Position numbers and translations under genes: made by a program
Source of the DNA: Pseudomonas sp. UBA5706
GTDB taxonomy: Bacteria; Pseudomonadota; Gammaproteobacteria; Pseudomonadales; Pseudomonadaceae
Reading direction: 5' to 3'
Length of the DNA stretch: 64,000 bases
Assembly: GCF_002419965.1 (NCBI RefSeq)
Contig: NZ_DIHC01000010.1
Coordinates: 19,443 to 83,442 of the forward strand
Notes under the pieces: model-generated
What the model saw: the letters and a program-made list of their open reading frames with translations, nothing else
The model's database searches: none
Told to the model about the DNA's origin: nothing
Part shown: positions 1-9,488 of the stretch, piece after piece
Layout: each line of letters starts with the position of its first letter
Numbering within the stretch: the first letter of the stretch is position 1

Positions 1-407
1 TCTTCGCGCGGCGCAAAGCAGCGGGCGATCACGTGGCGCCAGAGCATGCCGATCAGCGGCTCGCCCAACAACTCCAGCGCGGCCGGATTGGCCTCACGTA
101 CCGTACCGGTTCCATCAATGACGATGACCCCGCCGGGCAACAGATCCAGCAGGTTCTGCAGGCGATTGGCCAGACGCTCCTTCTCCGCCAGCTCCTGCAT
201 GCGCTGGGCACTGACCACTGCCAGCTCGCCCTTGAGTTCGGTGACCCGGGCTTCCAGCAAACTATAGGAGTCGGTCAATTGCACCGACATCTGATTGAAC
301 AGGGCAAATGCCTGCTCCAACCCGTGTCGACTTTCCACTTCCGGGGACGGCTGCACTTGCGAACCTGGGATCGCGGGTTCGGAAGACATCTGAGCGGCCT
401 GGGGCAT
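1..407 (-). CDS. fleS: Flagellar two-component sensor kinase FleS (N-terminal part; gene runs off the window)
   Basis: Only the first 135 or so codons are present; the rest lies left of position 1. The product begins MPQAAQMSSE and, after a helical stretch, enters a PAS-like segment (LLPGGVIVIDGTGTVREANP, then LLGEPLIGMLW). FleS is the soluble histidine kinase that works with FleR to switch on the class III flagellar genes (hook, basal body and cap) in Pseudomonas. The assignment rests on the PAS start and on the position directly downstream of fleQ, which is the conserved fleQ-fleS-fleR order. An RpoN-type promoter sits 53 bases upstream, as expected for a FleQ-activated gene. The histidine kinase core cannot be checked here. 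Confidence 0.85.
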   Translation of the reverse strand, partial: MPQAAQMSSEPAIPGSQVQPSPEVESRHGLEQAFALFNQMSVQLTDSYSLLEARVTELKGELAVVSAQRMQELAEKERLANRLQNLLDLLPGGVIVIDGTGTVREANPAALELLGEPLIGMLWRHVIARCFAPRE

Positions 408-459
408 AGTTGATTTCTCGGTGGCGAACCGTCAGCAAACGGTATGTTGCAAGAGACTT

Positions 460-475
460 TGCAATCCTCGTGCCG
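460..475 (-). promoter_or_regulatory. RpoN (sigma-54) promoter of fleS
   Basis: On the minus strand the sequence reads CGGCACG-AGGA-TTGCA, an almost perfect -24/-12 element with GG and GC separated by 10 bases. It lies upstream of fleS and next to the T-run of the fleQ terminator. FleQ-dependent RpoN control of fleSR is established in Pseudomonas. Confidence 0.8.
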
Positions 476-502
476 AAAAAAAAACCGCTGAAAAATCAGC
501 GG
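476..502 (-). terminator. Rho-independent terminator after fleQ
   Basis: A perfect 7-bp stem (485-491 with 496-502, loop 492-495) is followed on the minus strand by nine T residues (476-484). It lies 26 bases past the fleQ stop codon. Confidence 0.85.
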
Positions 503-528
503 CTTGTTTTTTGCGCGTCAAAGGAGTG

Positions 529-2004
<1,476 letters not shown>

Positions 2005-2173
2005 GCAATAGCAACTTCCCTAGTCAACTCGATGCCCATTCAGGGGCAAGCTTGGCCGTGTATCGTCGGCACAGACATTACGACGGCCAGAAATTAGTAA
2101 ACATCACTAGTTAAGTCAAAAAACCGTACACAGTCAATTTTATGGCGCACAAATTTTTTCGATCAACCCAGCG

Positions 2174-2470
2174 TCAACCAAATAGATGGTAAACCTTTGC
2201 CGCGTTTTTCGCTCGTTGGATCTGCGACATTTCATCGACAATCGCCTGGCGTTCGCCCACGGCGATATCTATCAACTGGCGATACACACCGAGTAATTCT
2301 TCCAGATTGCTGCGCAACTCAGGCTCGTCGTCACTGGCCTGGCTAATGACGTCGTCGACACAGGCGCGACAGGCCAGATCGAGCTTGCCGATCGTTTCCC
2401 AATCGCGCTCGGCCAGGGCATCGACCAGGGCTTCACGGGTTTGTTCGATTCGCTTGAGGGCGGCAGTCAT
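2174..2470 (-). CDS. fliT: Flagellar chaperone FliT-like protein
   Basis: A 98-residue, helix-rich, acidic protein with no signal peptide. It sits 11 bases after fliS in the fliC-flaG-fliD-fliS-fliT order, the conserved place of fliT in pseudomonads. FliT-type proteins are cytoplasmic export chaperones for the cap protein FliD and can feed back on flagellar transcription. Sequence conservation in this family is weak, so the name depends mainly on size, predicted helicity (RIEQTREALVDALAERDWE at the N-terminus) and gene order. It ends 169 bases before fleQ. Confidence 0.8.
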   Translation of the reverse strand: MTAALKRIEQTREALVDALAERDWETIGKLDLACRACVDDVISQASDDEPELRSNLEELLGVYRQLIDIAVGERQAIVDEMSQIQRAKNAAKVYHLFG

Positions 2471-2481
2471 GGTGATCTCCT

Positions 2482-2877
2482 TTACATCGCTGGCTGTTGG
2501 TCGCCAATCGCGTCCCAGCCTTCCTTGACCGTTGTCAGCAAACCGCTGACCTCATCAAGGATTCTTGGGTCGGTCTTGATGTTAGCTTCAGCCAGGCGTT
2601 TCATCATGTAGACGTACAGGTTGTCGACATGGGCCAAGGCGTCGGCCTGCTTTTCCATGTCAAGACCTTCACGCAGACCACCTACGATTTCGATGGTCTT
2701 GCCAATCAGTACACCCTTGGCGGCAACGTCCTTGCGCCCGATGGCACCTTTGGCCTGGGCGATGCGATCAAGCCCGGCTTCCATCAGCATCTGCACCAGA
2801 CGGTGAGGCGTGGCCACGGCTGTTTGCGCCTGTGAATTGACCTTCTGATACTGCCGAAGGGCTGCCATACGGTTCAT
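2482..2877 (-). CDS. fliS: Flagellin export chaperone FliS
   Basis: The 131-residue product matches the FliS family in size and pattern: an N-terminal MAALRQYQKVNSQAQTAVATPHRLVQ segment that caps the flagellin-binding groove, then helices with LMEAGLDRIAQAKGAI and an adjacent IGKTIEIVGGLREGLD segment. FliS binds the C-terminal helices of flagellin in the cytosol, prevents early polymerisation and passes flagellin to the export gate. It lies between fliD (upstream, separated by a terminator-like stem-loop) and fliT. Confidence 0.95.
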   Translation of the reverse strand: MNRMAALRQYQKVNSQAQTAVATPHRLVQMLMEAGLDRIAQAKGAIGRKDVAAKGVLIGKTIEIVGGLREGLDMEKQADALAHVDNLYVYMMKRLAEANIKTDPRILDEVSGLLTTVKEGWDAIGDQQPAM

Positions 2878-2956
2878 GTTTTTTTACCTCACAACGCTTG
2901 AAGTTCGCATATTCAGGGTATCGACACGGCCTGAAAAAACTTTAAGGCCAGATGCC

Positions 2957-2980
2957 AAAAACCCGGCACTGTGGCCGGGT
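2957..2980 (-). terminator. Stem-loop terminator between fliD and fliS
   Basis: A 7-bp perfect stem ACCCGGC/GCCGGGT (2961-2967 with 2974-2980) is followed on the minus strand by five T residues. It lies 20 bases beyond the fliD stop and probably reduces, rather than blocks, readthrough into fliST. Confidence 0.7.
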
Positions 2981-3000
2981 CGGAGCGTGAGTAACGCCTG

Positions 3001-4428
3001 TCAGCTCTTGGAAGCGTTCAGTGAGTCGAAGAACGAGGTAATGCTGGTTGCAGAAGCCTTCAGCTGGCCCACGAGCAGGTCCATGGCGTTGTATTTGGCA
3101 GTGAGGGTCGCGGTCAAGTTGGTGACACGAAGATCCAGGGCCGCCTGCTCATCGGTCAGATCGCTCTGCTGTTTGTTCAGGCTGGTGGTGCGCGTAGCGA
3201 AGATTCCGCCGGTCTCGGTGTAAGGCGTGATCGCCGCAGTCATGCGCGCCACCAGGCCATTGGAGCCATCTCCGGTGCCGCTGAATAACTGCTGCACGTC
3301 GCCAGCCAGCCCCTGATTCATCGCAGCGGTAAACTTGGTGCTGTCGAGCGTCAGCTTGCCGTCCGATTGACCGGTGGTAATGCCCAACTGAGACAGAACC
3401 GACAGGTTGCCGCTGGCACCGGTTGTCACCAGTTCTTTACGAAGAGCCGACAAGATCGAGCGCGGCATCGCGTCGCCCGTGAGCGCAGCTGCTGTGTAGG
3501 TCGATCCGGTCGTGGCATCCGGCGTAGTCAGCACGGTGCCCTTGGTCACGGTGCTGACCGCGCCGACCACCGCGTTGTAGGAATCAATAAAGGTCTGCAG
3601 CGACGCTTTCAAACCGTCGGTATTGGTTGAAACCGTGATGGTCGAAGACTGCGCCGTCAACAACGTCATCGATACGCCACCCAGGCTCTTGTCGATGGTA
3701 TTGCTGGCGCTGGTGATCGGCATGCCATTGATGGTCAGGCTGGCGCTGCTAGCCTGAGAACCGATATAGCCGGCGCTGGTGGTATCGGTCGCGACAAGTT
3801 TCGTACCGGAAGTGATGTTGAACTCGGAAACCGTGTCACTGGAAGCCGTGATGTCAGACCCGGCACCGGTCACTGTCGACGAAAAAACCAGACGAGAACC
3901 ATTATCGTCGGTGATGATGTTGGCGCTGATGTTCGAGGTCGAACTCTGCGCATTGACCAGTTTGGCTACCGAAGCAAGGGTAGCGTCGGTAGGGATGGTG
4001 ATCTTGGTATCAATGCCATTTTGAGTGAGGGTCAGGTCGCCACTCGGAATAGCACTGGTCGCCCCCCCGGAAAAGGATGCACTTGCAACCCTGGAACTGC
4101 TCGCAAGCGCCGTGACGTCAACGCTGTAGGTACCAGGCACCGCCGTGCTATCGGAGGTCACCGTCAACCTGCTGGTGTCGGACGACGCGGCTGTATAGCC
4201 GGCGAAAGCCTGGGTGCCGGTTTTGCCCAGATTGGTCAACGCCGTCTGGAAAGAAGACATGGCGCTTTGCAGCGTACCAATCCCCGACAGCTTGGTGGTT
4301 ACCAGCTTGGTCTGGGTGGTGATTTGCGTTTGCTTGGCAAGCTTGTCGGAGTTGACCAGCGCATTAACGATGTCACTGATCGCCAGGCCCGACCCCAGGC
4401 CGGTTGTAGAGGTAAGTGGACTCGCCAT
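3001..4428 (-). CDS. fliD: Flagellar filament cap protein FliD (HAP2)
   Basis: A 475-residue protein with the FliD N-terminal domain (ASPLTSTTGLGSGLAISDIVNALVNSDKLAKQ, about 1-100), a Ser/Thr-rich variable middle with a flagellin-hook-like part (about residue 225), and the FliD C-terminal domain (about 235-460) ending in a helical coiled-coil (QQSDLTDEQAALDLRVTNLTATLTAKYNAMDLLV). FliD forms the cap at the filament tip and guides flagellin folding; in pseudomonads it can also act as an adhesin. It is exported through the flagellar apparatus and has no signal peptide. It lies downstream of flaG and upstream of fliS, its usual place. Confidence 0.96.
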   Translation of the reverse strand: MASPLTSTTGLGSGLAISDIVNALVNSDKLAKQTQITTQTKLVTTKLSGIGTLQSAMSSFQTALTNLGKTGTQAFAGYTAASSDTSRLTVTSDSTAVPGTYSVDVTALASSSRVASASFSGGATSAIPSGDLTLTQNGIDTKITIPTDATLASVAKLVNAQSSTSNISANIITDDNGSRLVFSSTVTGAGSDITASSDTVSEFNITSGTKLVATDTTSAGYIGSQASSASLTINGMPITSASNTIDKSLGGVSMTLLTAQSSTITVSTNTDGLKASLQTFIDSYNAVVGAVSTVTKGTVLTTPDATTGSTYTAAALTGDAMPRSILSALRKELVTTGASGNLSVLSQLGITTGQSDGKLTLDSTKFTAAMNQGLAGDVQQLFSGTGDGSNGLVARMTAAITPYTETGGIFATRTTSLNKQQSDLTDEQAALDLRVTNLTATLTAKYNAMDLLVGQLKASATSITSFFDSLNASKS

Positions 4429-4504
4429 TTCTAGCTCCTTGCGGTTTTGGTCGGTTTTTTGACTATAGACAGCTCAAAAGAACCGCGTTCACGTTTCATG
4501 CCAG

Positions 4505-4918
4505 TCAGGCTTTTGCGTCGAACAACAGACTGTCTGGATTTTTCAGGCTGTTTGCGTTTTTCAGGCTGTCAGCAATTTTCAGCGCTTCGGCCGATGGCAG
4601 CTGCCGAACCACTTCACCCGTTTCAGTGGCAATGACCTTGACGACCACTTCGCCAGAACCTTCGTCAATCGAGAATTCAAGGTTACGGCGAACCGATTTG
4701 AAGAACTTGTCCATGTCCTGAACGGCAGCCTTCAATTCCTTTGACTTTTTATCGGCATCGGAAGAAGAGTCTTTACTTGTTGACGTATCTGCATGGGCAG
4801 TCGCAGCCGGCGCAGAAACGACCTGAGGCGCTACGACCGACTTGTCAGCCGCCACAGGCACCACTGGCAACGACGGCATTACAGGATAAGTCATGCTCAG
4901 TCGGGTGCTGATGTCCAT
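4505..4918 (-). CDS. flaG: Flagellar protein FlaG
   Basis: A 137-residue protein. The N-terminal half is low-complexity and Ala/Ser/Asp-rich; the conserved FlaG domain is C-terminal (about 70-120), with NLEFSIDEGSGEVVVKVIATETGEVVRQLPSAEAL typical of the family. FlaG affects filament length in several Gram-negatives; its exact mechanism is not settled. It lies between fliC (72 bases upstream) and fliD (76 bases downstream), as in other pseudomonads. Confidence 0.93.
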   Translation of the reverse strand: MDISTRLSMTYPVMPSLPVVPVAADKSVVAPQVVSAPAATAHADTSTSKDSSSDADKKSKELKAAVQDMDKFFKSVRRNLEFSIDEGSGEVVVKVIATETGEVVRQLPSAEALKIADSLKNANSLKNPDSLLFDAKA

Positions 4919-4938
4919 GTCTTTTCACCTCTCAAAGT

Positions 4939-4973
4939 AAAAAGCGGGAGAGCACGCAAGCACACCCCCCCGC
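4939..4973 (-). terminator. Probable terminator after fliC
   Basis: On the minus strand GCGGG (4969-4973) pairs with CCCGC (4944-4948) around a GC-rich loop, followed by TTTTTAC. It would end most of the abundant fliC message while allowing some readthrough into flaG. The stem is short and the loop long, so confidence is moderate. Confidence 0.5.
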
Positions 4974-4990
4974 CAAAACTCTAGCCGATA

Positions 4991-5842
4991 TTACTGAAGC
5001 AGCTTCAGAACAGCGGATGGCAGCTGGTTAGCCTGGGCCAGAACAGAGGTGGAAGCCTGTTGCAGAGTCTGTTGTTTGGTCAGGTTAGCGGTTTCAGCTG
5101 CGAAGTCGGTGTCTTGAATACGGCCCAGTGCAGCGGTGGCGTTTTCGTTGACGTTCTGCAGGTTGGAAATGGTGCTGGTCAGACGGTTTTGCGAAGCACC
5201 CAGGCTCGAACGCGTGGAGTTGATCGTTGCCAGTGCAGCGTCGATTGCCGAGATCGCAGCGTCAACGTTGGTGTGCGCAGTGCTGTTGTCAGAGCCGCTG
5301 ATCGAGGTGGTGCCGCTGGCTACGCCCAGTGCCGAAGCAGTGAAGCTGCCGGTCAGAACCAGGTCGATGTGGTTCGAAGTACCGGTGTTGGAACCGACTT
5401 GCAGAGTCACGGTGCTAGCGCTACCGTCCAGCAGGTTCTTGCCGTTCAGGTTGGTCGAATCGGCGATACGGGTCAGTTCGTCCGACATCTGGCCGTATTC
5501 GGCATCCAGAGAAGAGCGGTCAGCGGTGCCGTTGGTGTCGTTTCGGGACTGAACAGCCAGTTCACGCATACGCTGCAGAATGTTGGTCGATTCTTGCAGA
5601 GCGCCTTCAGCGGTCTGAGCGATCGAGATACCGTCGTTGGCGTTCTTGATGGCCACAGTCTGACCACGGATTTGCGAAGTTTCGCGAGTAGCGATCTGCA
5701 GGCCGGCGGCGTCGTCTTTAGCGCTGTTGATTTTCAGACCGGAAGACAGACGGGTCATCGAAGTCGACAGTGCGTCGGAAGCCCTGCTCAGGTTCTTCTG
5801 AACAGCCAGGGAAGCTACGTTGGTGTTTACGCCTAAAGCCAT
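4991..5842 (-). CDS. fliC: Flagellin FliC
   Basis: The 283-residue product has the two conserved coiled-coil ends of flagellin (D0/D1; about 1-140 and 195-283) and a short variable centre. Residues 30-51 (TRLSSGLKIN...AAGLQIA) are the flg22 epitope in the form typical of P. syringae rather than P. aeruginosa. The central 141-190 region is rich in Ser and Thr, the acceptor type for O-glycosylation. The start has a good ribosome site (GAGGAA, 7 bases before ATG), and a FliA promoter lies 82-108 bases upstream. The neighbouring glycosylation genes fit a heavily modified filament. Of the serines known as glycosylation sites in P. syringae flagellin, only those at 143 and 176 are found at the same numbers here. 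Confidence 0.98.
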   Translation of the reverse strand: MALGVNTNVASLAVQKNLSRASDALSTSMTRLSSGLKINSAKDDAAGLQIATRETSQIRGQTVAIKNANDGISIAQTAEGALQESTNILQRMRELAVQSRNDTNGTADRSSLDAEYGQMSDELTRIADSTNLNGKNLLDGSASTVTLQVGSNTGTSNHIDLVLTGSFTASALGVASGTTSISGSDNSTAHTNVDAAISAIDAALATINSTRSSLGASQNRLTSTISNLQNVNENATAALGRIQDTDFAAETANLTKQQTLQQASTSVLAQANQLPSAVLKLLQ

Positions 5843-5923
5843 GATGAATTCCTCGTTGGTTGGGTACTGCGGCTATCCGGCCCTGGCAAGCGCCGGGTTT
5901 GGCCTAGAGAACCTACATAATGT

Positions 5924-5950
5924 TTATCGTCTTATCTGCAAGGAGCTTGA
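5924..5950 (-). promoter_or_regulatory. FliA (sigma-28) promoter of fliC
   Basis: The minus strand reads TCAAG-N14-GACGATAA, one mismatch from the sigma-28 -10 consensus GCCGATAA with a recognisable -35. It lies 82-108 bases upstream of the fliC start. Flagellin transcription by FliA is established in Pseudomonas. Confidence 0.7.
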
Positions 5951-6360
5951 GGGCTTTTTCAAAATTTTTTGCCACCAGAGCGCCACCCCTGCTTTTTTGA
6001 CGGGGGTTACACAGCTTTTCGGCGCCAACCCCCTAAGCTTTAATGACGATGCCAACCTTTCATCCAGTAAAAGGTTTTCGCACGCGCGCCAACGTTCGCG
6101 TTCTATTTGTCAGGCGCGAGGGTTACCGATGCGGCTTCAAGACCGCCGTCGGCAGTTGGCTGGCCTTGGCCAGGATGGCGTTGAGGCTTGCTGCGGCGTT
6201 TGCTGTTGGGTCAGCTCGAGGATTGGGCGGCGAAGTCGACGCTCTGGATAGTCTTCGCGCCGCTTGGGTTTTCATTCACGCTCTGGAGAGTCGCCGCTGA
6301 CTATCGTTCTGTCTGCATTGATTTAAAAAATCATCAAACGGTGATGAGAGCCTCATTAAC
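5951..6360. other. Non-coding region between fliC promoter and glycosylation island
   Basis: About 410 bases with no convincing gene. Short open frames here lack ribosome sites and recognisable products. The part next to 6360 is AT-rich and follows the stop of the small ORF, but no clear terminator is visible. Confidence 0.5.
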
Positions 6361-6645
6361 TCACTTGCCATGAGACTCTTGCGCACCTAGCCCCTGGCAC
6401 ATTTGGACGAACTCCACCTCCAGCCAATCCGCCACACCCAGCCAGTCCTGACGCTCCTGGCATTGCAAAATCGCACTGAGCACCTGCATCCACCGCGCCT
6501 GTTCTTCGACCGAGCGAGCGGTGAACTGCGGCATGGCAGCGTCGAGCAGCTCCACCATTGCCAGCGCCCCCTCGATATCGCGCCCCAGACGAAAAAGCCG
6601 AGCGCATTGTCGGGCGTTATCGGTGATGTGCGTTGGGGCGTTCAT
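6361..6645 (-). CDS. Small helical protein coupled to the Maf-type transferase gene
   Basis: I do not recognise a family. The 94-residue product is soluble, acidic and predicted to be all-helical, with several Trp and Cys (ARWMQVLSAILQCQERQDW, then LGVADWLEVEFVQMC). Its ATG overlaps the stop of the upstream maf-type gene by 4 bases (ATGA), so the two are translationally coupled. It is the last gene before fliC. Size, helicity and place beside a flagellin-modifying enzyme suggest a chaperone or adaptor, perhaps like FliT/FlgN, but that is inference. An overlapping frame at 6356-6607 is less likely because it lacks the coupling. Confidence 0.6.
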   Translation of the reverse strand: MNAPTHITDNARQCARLFRLGRDIEGALAMVELLDAAMPQFTARSVEEQARWMQVLSAILQCQERQDWLGVADWLEVEFVQMCQGLGAQESHGK

Positions 6646-7937
6646 GGCGCAGTCCAGTCAGGGTCGAATTGAGTTCCTGCGATCATTGCGCCGTCGCGAC
6701 TGGTGTTGAAGAACTGCACCTCAGGATGTCGGGCGATGTAGCGTTCCAGTTCGATCAGGTAGCTGCGCAAATTAAGTTGCGTGGTGACCTTCTCCCCCCG
6801 ACCGTCATGCACCCAGTGCCGAGCGACATGCAATTGCGGGCCTAGGTCGCCATCCTGCCAGCCGGTGTGGGTCTTGCCCCCCGGAAACGCGAAGTCGGCA
6901 CCGAACAGGGTGATCCGCGCAGCACCCATCTTCACCGCGAGGTCAACGGCCGGGTGAATCACGCTGCCACCCACATGCAGGTCTGCCTTGGGCATCTGCT
7001 GGCGAATCAGCGAGTACACCGGGCTGCTAGAGTAAGCCGCGTAACGCGGTCCCTGCCAGGCTTCAAGCATCTGTGCGTCCTGACGCGGCAGGTACACCAG
7101 CGCAATATCGGCTGTATCGTCCGAAGGCAGATGCCGGGTGCTGATGCGGTGATCGATGCTGACCACCACGTCCGGCCTGATCCCTTGTCGGCGCAGCGGT
7201 ACATAGGCTGTATCAACGCAGATCAGCAAAGGCCCCATAGGGTACCCAGACATGGCGGCCAGCCGCGGCAGGTGCTGTTGCAGGCTAGGGCCGGTGGCGA
7301 TGACCCACACTTCACGCCCCGGCTGACTGCCGAACAGGTCGGCGACGTCGGTATCACAGCGCAACAGCGCCTTGCCCTGTTCAAGCATTCGCACGTTGTC
7401 GGGATTGTCCGCTGAGAATTCCTGATTATTGAAACCGACGTGGACTTCGCTCACCAGGCGGTCACGAATCCGCGCGCTGCTGTCAGCAGTCAGCACCAAC
7501 TCGGCCGGCAATGCGAAAAAAGGCAGGCGGATTTCCGAGGCGGCGTCGGCATAGGCCAGTACCACACGTGGATCGCTCAACCAGTCCCGCTGCTCAAGCA
7601 ACTGCAGAACCAGCGCGAATAGGGCGCCATTGAGGATGTGCACGTGCAGCACCTGCAATGTATCGGCGGCCAAAAGCACGCGCTGCAGGTCGCCAAGGCC
7701 GGTGCCGTACACGTGAAGACGGGGGCTTGCGGCAGGCAGGCTATCGGCCTGAAGCTGCGCTTCGGCCAAACGGTCATGGCGGCTGGTGAGCTGGATGCCG
7801 GCCACGCTCAGCGTCGAGCCCTGGCCTTCGATCAATTGGGCAGGCACCGCATCGGCGTTTTCAGCTACGAGCCGTTGCGCAACGTCAGGCCAGCGCTGGT
7901 CGATCACGGCAAGGTTGCGTTGGAGTATCTCGCTCAT
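6642..7937 (-). CDS. Maf/DUF115-family flagellin glycosyltransferase
   Basis: A 431-residue protein with the DUF115 (MAF_flag10) domain in the centre: VWVIATGPSLQQHLPRLAAM, DTAYVPLRRQGIRPDVVVSIDH, and GAARITLFGADFAFPGGKTHTGW, covering about 205-400. Motility-associated Maf proteins transfer pseudaminic or legionaminic acid from the CMP-sugar to Ser/Thr of flagellin before export. This copy is shorter than Campylobacter and Aeromonas Maf (600 or more residues) but keeps the GPS and GADFAFPGG motifs. It is in the same direction as the pse genes, with only the KAS III gene between, which supports use of CMP-Pse as donor. The downstream 94-residue ORF overlaps it by 4 bases. Confidence 0.85.
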   Translation of the reverse strand: MSEILQRNLAVIDQRWPDVAQRLVAENADAVPAQLIEGQGSTLSVAGIQLTSRHDRLAEAQLQADSLPAASPRLHVYGTGLGDLQRVLLAADTLQVLHVHILNGALFALVLQLLEQRDWLSDPRVVLAYADAASEIRLPFFALPAELVLTADSSARIRDRLVSEVHVGFNNQEFSADNPDNVRMLEQGKALLRCDTDVADLFGSQPGREVWVIATGPSLQQHLPRLAAMSGYPMGPLLICVDTAYVPLRRQGIRPDVVVSIDHRISTRHLPSDDTADIALVYLPRQDAQMLEAWQGPRYAAYSSSPVYSLIRQQMPKADLHVGGSVIHPAVDLAVKMGAARITLFGADFAFPGGKTHTGWQDGDLGPQLHVARHWVHDGRGEKVTTQLNLRSYLIELERYIARHPEVQFFNTSRDGAMIAGTQFDPDWTAP

Positions 7938-8020
7938 GACAGCCGTCCCTTTCCCACGAGAAGAGCAGAATGCAAAACGGCGACGTGAGATTCAGCGTCG
8001 CCGTTTCGGGTGATTCACGA

Positions 8021-8956
8021 TCAAGGACGATAAATAATTGCCGAGCCCCAAGACAAGCCTACGCCGAAACCGCTGATCGCCACGCGCTTCCAGGTCGCGT
8101 TCAGCATTTGTTTTTCCAGCAGCAGCGGAATGCTCGAGGAAACCGTGTTACCGGTTTCGAGCATGTCCTTGACGAACTTGTCAGGCGAACTGCCGTCTTC
8201 GAAACGACGCGCCACCGCATCGACGATTGCCGCGCTGCCCTGGTGGATGCAGAAAGCATCAATGTCCGAGGACTGCAGATCGGACTCGCTGAGCAATTCG
8301 TTCAAGTGCGCCGGCACTTTGATCAGCGCAAAGTTAAACACCTGGCGCCCGTTCATGAAGAACGCGCCGTTGGTGGTCCTGAGGAACTCGGCACCACCGC
8401 CATCAGTGCCGAATTTCGCTTTGCCCAATTGCCACGTTGCGCCCTCGCCCATCCAGGTGGCAGTGGCGGCATCGCCAAAGAGCATGGTGGTGTTGCGGTC
8501 TTCGGGGTCAACGATTTTGGAGTAAGGATCGGCCGTGACCAGCAAGCCGTTTTTCAGGCCAGCGGCTTCCATGAAACCCTTGAGCGCATAAATGCCGTAA
8601 ACGTAGCCCGAACAGCCCAGCGAAATATCAAACGCCGCAACGTGCGTCGGCAGCCCCAGCTTGTGCTGGACGATGGCAGCGGTGTGCGGCAGGCCTTCGG
8701 CATCGCCGTTCTGTGTGACGACGATGAGGGCGTCGATGGAATCGCGGGACAGGCCCGGGTTGTTGGCGAAGAGCTGGTTGACCGCGGCGACGCACAGGTC
8801 CGAGGTTTCCTGAGCATCGTCCTTGCGTGGCAGAAAAGCAGAACCGATCTTGCCCAGGATGAAGTCTTCATCCTTGCCGAATTTGGCACCCTGCGCGTAA
8901 TTGTCAACGCCAGCCGCAGGCACGTAACTCGCTATGCTTTTAATGCCAATCATCAT
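8021..8956 (-). CDS. Ketoacyl-ACP synthase III-like protein of the flagellin glycosylation island
   Basis: The 311-residue product has the thiolase/FabH fold with the full KAS III triad: Cys115 (ISLGCSGYVYG), His238 (FCIHQG) and Asn270 (ETGNTVSS). FabH-type enzymes condense an acyl-CoA starter with malonyl-ACP. A KAS III gene (orf3) between fgt2 and fliC is known in P. syringae, where it affects flagellin glycosylation and motility, but its acyl product is unclear. No acyl carrier protein lies beside it. Two adjacent ATG codons (8956, 8953) share one ribosome site. It is 83 bases upstream of the maf-type gene and 532 bases downstream of pseI. Confidence 0.9.
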   Translation of the reverse strand: MMIGIKSIASYVPAAGVDNYAQGAKFGKDEDFILGKIGSAFLPRKDDAQETSDLCVAAVNQLFANNPGLSRDSIDALIVVTQNGDAEGLPHTAAIVQHKLGLPTHVAAFDISLGCSGYVYGIYALKGFMEAAGLKNGLLVTADPYSKIVDPEDRNTTMLFGDAATATWMGEGATWQLGKAKFGTDGGGAEFLRTTNGAFFMNGRQVFNFALIKVPAHLNELLSESDLQSSDIDAFCIHQGSAAIVDAVARRFEDGSSPDKFVKDMLETGNTVSSSIPLLLEKQMLNATWKRVAISGFGVGLSWGSAIIYRP

Positions 8957-9488
8957 GGCTTCCCAATCAAAATCTGCTGAACATCACCCGGCGCCATCGG
9001 GCGGGGGCATTGAAATCCGGGGGTTTGAGGCCTGAATAACCGGCAACGGAATGGCTCGGGCAGTCAGAGAAAATCTCTGAAATCAGCCTGATGCCTTCAC
9101 CTTCTGCAAACACGATACAGTGGAGATGCGCGTTATGACTCACAGGTCACCAAAACTTTTACAAGCTTTTAGCTGAGCAGTAGAGGCTGCGCAAGGGTGG
9201 ATCAGCCTTCAGACAGGCAATTGACATGCAGAACCAGCGGTTTGCAGGCCGCGCGCAAAGCCTACCTGTGCATTCCGCTGCTTCTCCAATTTCGAAGCGC
9301 GCCTGGTTGGAAATGCGGCCCATGGAGGGTGTCTCATCCACCGCGTTCGCCGCCGTCGCAACCTCCGGCGTTGCCCACGGAAACTGCGTTGAACCACAGA
9401 GGCACGAGCGCCGCTGAACCTGAACGCGCTGCTGGAGCTGTCGCTATGTAGGTGTCCGACAAGTGCGCATGTGAAGGCTTAAGCCGAC
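8957..9488. other. Non-coding gap between pseI and the KAS III gene
   Basis: About 530 bases without a supportable gene, in a region that is otherwise densely packed. Several short open frames exist on both strands but have no ribosome site or recognisable product. It probably contains the promoter of the KAS III-maf unit; I see no clear RpoN or FliA motif. It may be a junction scar from acquisition of the pse block. Confidence 0.5.

Noticed and set aside
2005..2173. A possible RpoN promoter before fleQ (TAGGGAAGTTGC on the minus strand)
   Set aside because: GG and GC are too close together (6 bases), and fleQ is known to be RpoN-independent.
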